Shown here: positions 22,553 to 34,500 of the stretch, one piece after another
Layout: every line of letters begins with the position of its first letter
Position numbering within the stretch: the first letter of the stretch is position 1
Source: Atherinomorus stipes
Lineage: Eukaryota > Chordata > Actinopteri > Atheriniformes > Atherinidae
Direction: 5' to 3'
DNA: 64,000 nt
Assembly: GCA_023101725.1 (NCBI GenBank)
Contig: JALJCO010003942.1
Location: forward strand, 1 to 64,000
The notes under the pieces: model-generated
Databases searched by the model: none
Seen by the model: only the letters and a program-made list of their open reading frames with translations
What the model was told of the DNA's origin: nothing
Translations under genes and position numbers: made by a program

Positions 22553-25500
22553 GTAGGATCAATACTCACTGATCACTGATCAATATGTTATTGGTACTTC
22601 ACGACTTTATCCAGCTGCTGGCAGTAGGCTGATCAATACTCTGATCAATGAGCTGCAGGTGGTTTATGATCAGGAGGAACTTGTTCACTGATCACTGATC
22701 AATGATAGATAATCAATACTCTGATCAATGAGCTGCAGGTGGTTTATGATCAGGAGGAACTTGTTTATTTATCACTGATCACTGATAGATAATCAATACT
22801 CTGATCAATGAGCTGCAGGTGGTTTATGATCAGGAGGAACTTGTTTATTTATCACTGATCAATGATAGATAATCAATACTCTGATCAATATTCTGGTTCC
22901 TGATGAATGAATGTTCAGCATCAGTAATGTGATCAGAGATCAATACTGAGCTTGTTTCTGTTCCAGATGGATTTGAAGAGTATACAGTGAATCGGTGTGT
23001 GTTTAACTCCACTGATCTGAACGACATCGAGTACATCTACTCACATTACTACCAGAAGAAGGAGTACGCCAGGTTCAGCAGCAGCGTGGGGAAGTACGTA
23101 GGATACACGGAGTTTGGAGTGAAGAACGCTGCACGCTGGAACAATGATCCTTCAGAACTGGCTGCCAGAAAAGCTCAGAAGGAGGCGTACTGCCAACACA
23201 ACATTGGGAACTGGTACAGCAACATTCTGACTAAATCAGGTGAGTGTTCCATCCTCTTCCTCGTCATGATGAAGATCAGACTGCACCTGTGACCTCAGAT
23301 CAGCTGCTGGTCTGGTTTCATCTCCAGGATCCAGGATTTGAACCAGAAACTGGTTCCCAGACCAGATCCTGTCCTAAAGATCTGATCCAGATCTGGGATC
23401 CAGTTCTACCTCTGATCCAGGTTTCTGGGTCCAAACCTTTGAAATGAGACCCAGAAACCTGGATCACTGTGATCCTGAAGACTGGAACCAGATCAGAGGA
23501 CCTGGATCTAGTCTTTTATCAGTTCCAGTGTCAGAACCAGACCTGGATCTGGTCTTTTATCAGTTCCAGAACCAGAACCAGACCTGGATCTGGTCTTTTA
23601 TCAGTTCCCAGAGTCAGAACCAGACCTGGATCTAGTCTTTTATCAGTTCCAGAGTCAGAACCAGACCTGGATCCGGTCTTTCATCAGTTTCAGAGTCAGA
23701 ACCAGACCTGGATCCGGTCTTTTTATCAGTTCCCAGAGTCAGAACCAGACCTGGATCCGGTCTTTTTATCAGTTCCAGAGTCAGAACCAGACCTGGATCC
23801 GGTCTTTTTATCAGTTCCCAGAGTCAGAACCAGACCTGGATCCGGTCTTTTATCAGTTCCCAGAGTCAGAACCAGACCTGGATCTGGTCTTTTATCAGTT
23901 CCAGAGTCAGAACCAGACCTGGATCCGGTCTTTTATCAGTTCCAGAGTCAGAACCAGACCTGGATCCGGTCTTTTATCAGTTCCAGAGTCAGAACCAGAC
24001 CTGGATCCGGTCTTGTATCAGTTCCAGAGTCAGAACCAGACCTGGATCCGGTCTTTTATCAGTTCCCAGAGTCAGAACCAGACCTGGATCCGGTCTTTTA
24101 TCAGTTCCAGAATCAGAACCAGACCTGGATCTGGTCTTTTATCAGTTCCAGAGTCAGAACCAGACCTGGATCCGGTCTTTTATCAGTTCCAGAGTCAGAA
24201 CCAGACCTGGATCCGGTCTTTTATCAGTCCCAGAGTCAGAACCAGACCTGGATCCGGTCTTTTATCAGTTCCAGAGTCAGAACCAGACCTGGATCCGGTC
24301 TTTTATCAGTTCCCAGAGTCAGAACCAGACCTGGATCCGGTCTTTTATCAGTTCCAGAATCAGAACCAGACCTGGATCTGGTCTTTTATCAGTTCCAGAG
24401 TCAGGACCAGACCTGGATCCGGTTTTTTATCAGTTCCAGAATCAGAACCAGACCTGGATCCGGTCTTTTATCAGTTCCAGAGTCAGAACCAGACCTGGAT
24501 CCGGTGTTTTATCAGTTCCAGAGTCAGAACCAGACCTGGATCCGGTCTTGTATCAGTTCCAGAGTCAGAACCAGACCTGGATCCGGTCTTTTATCAATTC
24601 CAGAATCAGGACCAGACCTGGATCTGGTCTTTTATCAGTTCCAGTGTCAGAACCAGACCTGGATCTGGTCTTGTATCAGTTCCAGAGTCAGAACCAGACC
24701 TGGATCTGGTCTTTTATCAGTTCCAGAGTCAGAACCAGACCTGGATCCGGTCTTTTATCAGTTCCAGTGTCAGAACCAGACCTGGATCTGGTCTTTTATC
24801 AGTTCCAGTGTCAGAACCAGACCTGGATCTGGTCTTGTATCAGTTCCAGAACCAGAACCAGACCTGGATCAGCTGCGTTCAGCTTCTATGCTCCACATGT
24901 CTGGAACAAACTCCCAGAAAGTCTCAGATCAGTTGGAGCAGTTTATTTTAATCCAGATTAAAGACTCACCTGTTCTCAGCTGCATCTGCAGAGATTTTAC
25001 TCAAAAGTTAAAATCCACACGACTCTATATTCTCTCTTTTTAAACTTAAATATTTTTATGTTTTTAATCTTAAGTCATGCTTCTACTTTCTTGTTCTTTT
25101 TCCCTTCTGCACTCCGCTGTAATGTTTATAATGTTTTATGTGAAGCACTATGAATCGTCCTGTACATGAAATGTGCTGTGCAGATAAACTTGCCTTGCTT
25201 TTGACTTGTAGAAATGCTGAGAATCATGACTAACAATCAGGGGCCGGTATGTAGAAGCCAATGTTTATAAGACAGTCCATAAGTCTATAAGACAGGAAGT
25301 GATGTGTGTATTGGTGTGTGTTTCACCTGAATGGCACGTTGGGTTTGACCGCTTGGCCAGGAACTCTATCACCACAGCTTGTGTTTGTATGATGTTTTGC
25401 TGATGAGGAAGTCAAAGGAAGAATAAAACAGCTTTTGGCTGCTAGAACAGCGTCTGGATGTTCCTTTTTATCACCAAACGGTTCTGGTGTAAGACCCTCC

Positions 25501-28500
25501 AGAGGCTTTATGTGTCGGCTTCGCCCTGTACCAACCGTGTGACCCTAAAACGATACGTTGTACAGTTCTACTATGAAATAGTGATGAATACCCTCGTCTG
25601 TGTTCCAGCTGAACCCTACGTCCGGCTGTACTCCACCACGCCCCCTGCTGGTCGTCATCCTGCCATGCTGGTCTGCAGAGTCTACGACTTCTACCCCAAA
25701 ACCATCAAGGTCACCTGGCTCAGAGACGGACAGGAGGTCACCTCTGATGTCACTTCCACCGATGAGATGGAGGACGGGGACTGGTACTACCAGATCCAGT
25801 CCCACCTGGAGTACACGCCCAGGTAAGACCAGATCCAGTCCCACCTGGAGTACACACCCAGGTAAGACCAGATCCAGTCCCACCTGTAGTACACACCCAG
25901 GTAAGACCAGATCCAGTCCCACCTGGAGTAAACACCCAGGTAATACCAGATCCAGTCCCACCTGGAGTATACACCCAGGTAAGACCAGATCCAGTCCCAC
26001 CTGGAGAACACACCCATGTAAGTCCCACCTGGAGTACACACCCATGTAAGACCAGATCCAGTCCCACCTGGAGTACACACCCATGTAAGACCAGATCCAG
26101 TCCCACCTGGAGTACACACCCAGGTAAGACCAGATCCAGTCCCACCTGGAGTACACACCCAGGTAAGACCAGATCTAGTCCCACCTGGAGTACACACCCA
26201 GGTAAGACCAGACCAGATCCAGTCCCACCTGGAGTACACACCCATGTAAGACCAGATCCAGTCCCACCTGGAGTACACACCCAGGTAAGACCAGATCCAG
26301 TCCCACCTGGAGTACACACCCAGGTAAGACCAGATCTAGTCCCACCTGGAGTATACACCCAGGTAAGACCAGATCCAGTCCCACCTGGAGAACACACCCA
26401 GGTAAGACCAGATCCAGTCCCACCTGGAGTACACACCCAGGTAAGACCAGATCCAGTCCCACCTGGAGTACACACCCAGGTAAGACCAGATCTAGATCCA
26501 GTCCCACCTGGAGTACACCACCCAGGTAAGACCAGATCCAGTCCCACCTGGAGTTCACACCCAGGTAAGAACAGATCCAGTCCCACCTGGAGTACACTCC
26601 CAGGTAAGACCAGATCCAGTCCCACCTGGAGTACACACCCAGGTAAGACCAGATCCAGTCCCACCTGGAGTACACACCCAGGTAAGACCAGATCCAGTCC
26701 CACCTGGAGTACACGCCCAGGTAAGACCAGATCCAGTCCCACCTGGAGAACACACCCATGTAAGACCAGATCCAGTCCCACCTGGAGTTCACACCCAGGT
26801 AAGACCAGATCCAGTCCCACCTGGAGTACACACCCAGGTAAGACCAGATCCAGTCTCACCTGGAGTTACACCCAGGTAAGACCAGATCTAGATCCAGTCC
26901 CACCTGGAGTACACACCCATGTAAGACCAGATCCAGTCCCACCTGGAGAACACACCCAGGTAAGACCAGATCCAGTCCCACCTGGAGTACACGCCCAGGT
27001 AAGACCAGATCCAGTCCCACCTGGAGTACACGCCCAGTTAAGACCAGATCCAGTCCCACCTGGAGTATACACCCAGGTAAGACCAGATCCAGTCCCACCT
27101 GGAGTACACGCCCAGGTAAGACCAGATCCAGTCCCACCTGGAGTACACACCCATGTAAGACCAGATCCAGTCCCACCTGGAGTACACACCCATGTAAGAC
27201 CAGATCCAGTCCCACCTGGAGTACACACCCAGGTAAGACCAGATCCAGTCCCACCTGGAGTACACGCCCAGGTAAGACCAGATCCAGTCCCACCTGGAGT
27301 ACACACCCAGGTAAGACCAGATCCAGTCCCAACTGGAGTACACACCCAGGTAAGACCAGATCCAGTCCCACCTGGAGAACACACCCAGGTAAGACCAGAT
27401 CCAGTCCCACCTGGAGTACACGCCCAGGTAAGACCAGATCCAGTCCCACCTGGAGTTCACACCCAGGTAAGACCAGATCCAGTCCCACCTGGAGAACACA
27501 CCCAGGTAAGACCAGATCCAGTCCCACCTGGAGAACACACCCAGGTAAGACCAGATCCAGTCCCACCTGGAGAACACACCCAGGTAAGACCAGATCCAGT
27601 CCCACCTGGAGAACACACCCAGGTAAGACCAGATCCAGTCCCACCTGGAGAACACACCCAGGTAAGACCAGATCCAGTCCCACCTGGAGTACACACCCAG
27701 GTAAGACCAGATCCAGTCCCACCTGGAGTACACGCCCAGGTAAGACCAGATCCAGTTCCACCTGGAGAACACACCCAGGTAAGACCAGATCCAGTCCCAC
27801 CTGGAGAACACACCCAGGTAAGACCAGATCCAGTCCCACCTGGAGTACACACCCAGGTAAGACCAGATCCAGTCCCATCTGGACAACACACCCAGGTAAG
27901 ACCAGATCTAGATCCAGTCCCACCTGGAGTATACACCCAGGTAAGACCAGATCCAGTCCCACCTGGAGTACACGCCCAGGTAAGACCAGATCCAGTCCCA
28001 CCTGGAGAACACACCCATGTAAGACCAGATCCAGTCCCACCTGGAGTTCACACCCAGGTAAGACCAGATCCAGTCCCACCTGGAGTACACACCCAGGTAA
28101 GACCAGATCCAGTCTCACCTGGAGTTACACCCAGGTAAGACCAGATCTAGATCCAGTCCCACCTGGAGTACACACCCATGTAAGACCAGATCCAGTCCCA
28201 CCTGGAGAACACACCCAGGTAAGACCAGATCCAGTCCCACCTGGAGTACACGCCCAGGTAAGACCAGATCCAGTCCCACCTGGAGTACACGCCCAGTTAA
28301 GACCAGATCCAGTCCCACCTGGAGTATACACCCAGGTAAGACCAGATCCAGTCCCACCTGGAGTACACGCCCAGGTAAGACCAGATCCAGTCCCACCTGG
28401 AGTACACACCCAGGTAAGACCAGATCCAGTCCCACCTGGAGTACACACCCATGTAAGACCAGATCCAGTCCCACCTGGAGTACACACCCATGTAAGACCA

Positions 28501-31500
28501 GATCCAGTCCCACCTGGAGTACACACCCAGGTAAGACCAGATCCAGTCCCACCTGGAGTACACGCCCAGGTAAGACCAGATCCAGTCCCACCTGGAGTAC
28601 ACACCCAGGTAAGACCAGATCCAGTCCCAACTGGAGTACACACCCAGGTAAGACCAGATCCAGTCCCACCTGGAGAACACACCCAGGTAAGACCAGATCC
28701 AGTCCCACCTGGAGTACACGCCCAGGTAAGACCAGATCCAGTCCCACCTGGAGTTCACACCCAGGTAAGACCAGATCCAGTCCCACCTGGAGAACACACC
28801 CAGGTAAGACCAGATCCAGTCCCACCTGGAGAACACACCCAGGTAAGACCAGATCCAGTCCCACCTGGAGAACACACCCAGGTAAGACCAGATCCAGTCC
28901 CACCTGGAGAACACACCCAGGTAAGACCAGATCCAGTCCCACCTGGAGAACACACCCAGGTAAGACCAGATCCAGTCCCACCTGGAGTACACACCCAGGT
29001 AAGACCAGATCCAGTCCCACCTGGAGTACACGCCCAGGTAAGACCAGATCCAGTCCCATCTGGACAACACACCCAGGTAAGACCAGATCTAGATCCAGTC
29101 CCACCTGGAGTATACACCCAGGTAAGACCAGATCTAGATCCAGTCCCACCTGGAGTATACACCCAGGTAAGACCAGATCCAGTCCCACCTGGAGTACACA
29201 CCCAGGTAAGACCAGATCCAGTCCCACCTGGAGTACACACCCAGGTAAGACCAGATCCAGTCCCACCTGGAGTACACAGCAAGGTAAGACCAGATCCAGT
29301 CCCACCTGGAGTACACAGCAAGGTAAGACCAGATCCAGTCTCACCTGGAGTACACACCCAGGTAAGACCAGATCCAGTCCCACCTGGAGTTCACACCCAG
29401 GTAAGACCAGATCCAGTCCCACCTGGAGTAAACACCCAGGTAAGACCAGATCCAGTCCCACCTGGAGTAAACACCCAGGTAAGACCAGATCCAGTCCCAC
29501 CTGGAGTACACACCCAGGTAAGACCAGATCCAGTCCCACCTGGAGTACACACCCAGGTAAGACCAGATCCAGTCCCACCTGGAGTACACACCCAGGTAAG
29601 ACCAGATCCAGTCCCACCTGGAGTAAACACCCAGGTAAGACCAGATCCAGTCCCACCTGGAGTATACACCCAGGTAAGACCAGATCCAGTCCCACCTGGA
29701 GTACACACCCAGGTAAGACCAGATCCAGTCCCACCTGGAGTAAACACCCAGGTAAGACCAGATCCAGTCCCACCTGGAGTACACACCCAAGTAAGACCAG
29801 ACCAGATCCAGTCCCACCTGGAGTACACAGCCAGGTAAGACCAGATCCAGTCCCACCTGGAGTACACACCCAGGTAAGACCAGATCCAGTCCCACCCGGA
29901 GTACAAACCCAGGTAAGACCAGATCCAGTCCCACCTGGAGTACACACCCAGGTAAGACCAGATCCAGTCCCACCTGGAGTATACACCCAGGTAAGACCAG
30001 ATCCAGTCCCACCTGGAGTACACACCCAGGTAAGACCAGATCCAGTCCCACCTGGAGTACACACCCAGGTAATACCAGATCCAGTCCCACCTGGAGTACA
30101 CAGCCAGGTAAGACCAGATCCAGTCCCACCTGGAGTACACAGCCAGGTAAGACCACATCCAGTCCCACCTGGAGTACACACCCAGGTAAGACCAGATCCA
30201 GCCCCACCTGGAGTATATACCCAGGTAAGACCAGATCCAGTCCCACCTGGAGTAAACACCCAGGTAAGACCTGATCCAGTCCCACCTGGAGTACACACCC
30301 AGGTAAGACCAGATCCAGTCCCACCTGGAGTACACACCCAGGTAAGACCAGATCTAGTCTCACCTGGAGTGTCAGGTACAAAAAAAGGCTACTCTTGAAA
30401 TAAGTTTAAAAAGATGTTTTGCTTGATTTAAGCAAAAAAAAAAATTGCCAATAGAACGAGTAAAATTTTCTTGCCAAGGTTTCTTGAAATCAGATGCATT
30501 TGTCTCAAAACAAGTTCCTTTATCTCACTGAAATGTTTCTCTTTAGGTGATTTGTCTGATTTGAGTGTGATGGGATATTTGGGGTAGAAATTACAATAAT
30601 ATGCTTGCTAAGATTTGAGTTTTTGCAGTGACACCTTTGCAAAAACGTGATTTAATGAACTTATTAGTTGAAAATCTATGGCAGTGGCACTCAGAGAGCC
30701 GTCCTTTTTTACCAACTCTTTATTTCTTAGAGCACATGAGCCATTGACGTGTCCGCTTCCAGCAGATGGTCTGGCTCTGTTGGGTGTAGTGGGCTTTATT
30801 GTAGCCTGCAGCAGGTAGAGGAGAAACCGGGTCGGGACTAACCTGGTCTGGCTGCATTTACATGGCAGAGATTAGCAGCACCTACAGCAGCGTTCAGTAA
30901 CCAGTTATTCTCCTCGTCTCTGTCTGGTCTTTTTGCTCCTGAAGCAACAGTTCTGAGTGTTTCTAACTGCTGTAGCTGCTCCACATCGTTTAAAACTCCC
31001 ACTGATCCGCTGTTAAACTTGTCTGCTTCAGCCTGGAGGCCGTTAACTCCCCACGTTACCCTGCTGAGGTGAAGCAGACTCTGCTGCAGCTGCAGGAGCT
31101 GTGTGCTGGTTAGCTGTGAAGCTGGAAGTAAAACATTCAGTCAAACAGCTGAAATATGGATGCATGCTCCTCAGGAACTCATTAGATTAAAGGAGCCCTA
31201 TCATGAAAAATGGACTTTAAGAGCTTTTCAGCATGTCAGTGTCTTATTTCCTCATCAAGAAATGATTTAAATCGTTGTTTTCTTCATTCATGCATATTTG
31301 AGTAATCTACATGAATATTTAAACCAAGCGCTACCTCCCTGCAAACGGCTGACTACCCACCCCGTTACGTATGAACGTGGCACCAATCACGAAGTGACAA
31401 ACACGCATGTGCAGCATCGTAGCCAGACGCCCTCTTTGTGGAACAGAAACTCTTAGAGAATCCTAACATATACACACTCTCTGAGGAAGAAACTAACAGC

Positions 31501-34500
31501 TGCAGGAAGATTTCCTCACAGACAAACAGCCATCAGCTAACAGACATTTCATCCAGATTCAGGAGGTTTTTTTTAGCTCTAGAGGACGGAGAGTTGGTAA
31601 AAATGTGTTTGTGTTCAGCGTGGGAGTTTATTTGTTGTTCTGGATGAATCGACTCCAGAAGTGGTTGGATTCTAACTTCAGGAGCAGAAAAAAACCTCAA
31701 CTTTGTGTGTGAACTTCACTCCTGACAACTTCATGAATGTCGGGTAGTAAAGTGTTTTTTTCTTGGGGATTACTTCTGAAACCTGACGCAGTTCCTGCTA
31801 TAAAAACGCCTCATGGACAGACAACAGCACTGGTGAGAGAAAACGTCTCCCAGCTCAATGCTAACTGTTAGCCGTTGATTTGTTCGCTAATTTACTTTCT
31901 TGTCAGGGTCTCTGTGCTACTTCTGTGGTACTTCTGTGGTACTGCGTGTACTTCTGTGGTACTTCTTTGGTACTGCGTGTACTTAACTCCATATCAGATC
32001 TGGGTGGAGCATACAGCTCCATAACAGGCTGCTCCATTTTATCCCGTCGATCAAAGTCCGATTATCCATCAATATTTACAAAAAACGTCCATGTGAGCTG
32101 CCGGTGTTAAGAACAATTCTGTTACCGTCAGAATCTGTGTCTCTTCCGGGGCGACGTCATGAAATGGACGTAAAACATGTTGCAATTGGTGGAGAGCTCC
32201 GTGGATCAGGACAGTCAGACATCTTACTTCCATGTTGGAAATTAGACGCATAAAAAACTAATATTTACACCAGATTAGTTTCTATGGTAACGATGGAACA
32301 TGTTTAGATTATAAATGCCTGTTTTTGACTTTTGGAACGTTTGAAAAGCTGATACAGCTGCTTTAAGTTAGGGGTTCCCCAGGGTTCAATCTTAGGCCCA
32401 ATACTTTTTAAACTGCACATGTTGACTTGGGGACGTCATCAGGAGACACTGAAGTTCACCCCTATGCTGATGATACCCAGCTTTACATCACTGTGTCTCC
32501 TGATGACCTGGAGCCAGTTAACAGCTATGCTGATGATACCCAGCTTTACATCACCGTGTCTCCTGATGACCTGGAGCCAGTTAACAGCTATGCTGATGAT
32601 ACCCAGCTTTACATCACTGTGTCTCCTGATGACCTGGAGCCAGTTAACAGCTATGCTGATGATACCCAGCTTTACATCACCGTGTCTCCTGATGACCTGG
32701 AGCCAGTTAACAGCTATGCTGATGATACCCAGCTTTACATCACCGTGTCTCCTGATGACCTGGAGCCAGTTAACAGCTATGCTGATGATACCCAGCTTTA
32801 CATCACCGTGTCTCCTGATGACCTGGAGCCAGTTAACAGCTATGCTGATGATACCCAGCTTTACATCGCCGTGTCTCCTGATGACCTGGAGCCAGTTAAC
32901 ACCCTTTAACTGGATCTTAGATATACAGATGTGGGCATGAAAAAGTTCCTCCTTTTTCTGCCAGAAGTGGTGCGGTAACAGTGCACCATTACTGCACTAT
33001 CACTGGCTGAATGATTTGTCCCGCGAATACGTCATCACGGACTGTGTCCAAACTTGGCGTGTGGAAATGTCCTTGTTCCGGGCGTTAATTTATGCTCTGA
33101 AATCGTTTCCCCTGGCACCCAGGTGTTTCTCTGTGCGACTGAATTAGCAGACAAGTCACTGGTAAGTGGCTGGTATGTGGCTGGCAGTCGGCTGAAAGGG
33201 GAACTTTTTCATGCTCACATCTGTAAAGTCATGGATGGAAGAACTTCTTCCAACCAGGACAAGACTGAAGTTTTAATCATGGTCCTGAAGAGGACGGAGA
33301 TTATTTTACCTGAATTACAGAGATTTAATCCTTCTCAGTGTGAAAAACCTTGGTGTTCTCTAGAGTCTGGGGGGGGGGGGGGGTGTTATTCCACACATCA
33401 GAAACATCACAAAGATTTTATCATCTTAAAAACATCCCAGAGTTCGTCCCTCGTCGATTCAGGATTGATTTTAAGCTTCTTCTGGTGGTTTAGAAATGTC
33501 TTCATGGTCTTGGACCTTCTTATTATCTGACCTGCTTCTAAATTTTGAGTCCTCGTGGACCCTGAGATCCTCTGGTACTGGTCTTTCAGTTGATCCTAAA
33601 GTCAGGACAGAAACCTACAGTGAAGCTTCATTCCACCATCATGGTCCTGGTCTATGGACCATCTATGGACCAGTTTAAAACAATATTAGACCAGTATAGA
33701 ACCAGATCCTGGTCTATGGACCATCTATGGACCAGTTTAAAACAAGATTAGACCAGTTTAAAACCAGGTCCTGGTCTATGGACCATCTATGGACCAGTTT
33801 AAAACAAGATTAGATCAGTATAAAACCAGGTCCTGGTCTACGGACCAGTTTAAAACAAGATTAGACCAGTATAAAACCAGGTCTTGGTCTATGGACCACC
33901 TATGGACCAGTTTAAAACAAGATTAGACCAGTATAAAACCAGATCCTGGTCTATGGACCATCTATGGACCAGTTTAAAACAAGATTAGACCAGTTTAAAA
34001 CCAGGTCCTGGTCTAAGGACCATCTATGGACCAGTTTAAAACAAGATTAGACCAGTATAAAACCAGGTCCTGGTCTATGGACCATCTATGGACCAGTTTA
34101 AAACAAGATTAGACCAGTATAAAACCAGGTCCTGGTCTATGGACCATCTATGGACCAGTTTAAAACAAGATTAGACCAGTATAAAACCAGGTCCTGGTCC
34201 ATGGACCATCTATGGACCAGTTTAAAACAAGATTAGTCCAGTATAAAACCAGGTCCTGGTCTATGGACCATCTATGGACCAGTTTAAAACAAGATTAGAC
34301 CAGTATAAAACCAGGTCCTGGTCTATGGACCATCTATGGACCAGTTTAAAACAAGATTAGACCAGTATAAAACCAGGTCCTGGTCTATGGACCATCTATG
34401 AACCAGTTTAAAACAAGATTAGACCAGTATAAAACCAGGTCCTGGTCTATGGACCATCTATGGACCAGTTTAAAAACCAAGATTAGACCAGTATAAAACC

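Noticed and set aside
23469..25043. 524-codon plus-strand open frame in beta intron 2
   Set aside because: 41-bp repeat read-through ending in a LINE fragment; it lies within an intron.
25458..25608. Upstream extension of beta exon 3 as an alternative start (MFLFITKRF reading)
   Set aside because: The frame simply runs back through intron 2; the acceptor at 25608 and the domain boundary AEPYVRLY define the exon.
28115..30337. 740-codon minus-strand open frame (repeated LVLPGCVLQVGLD)
   Set aside because: Antisense of the 39-bp splice-donor array; it has no independent coding evidence.
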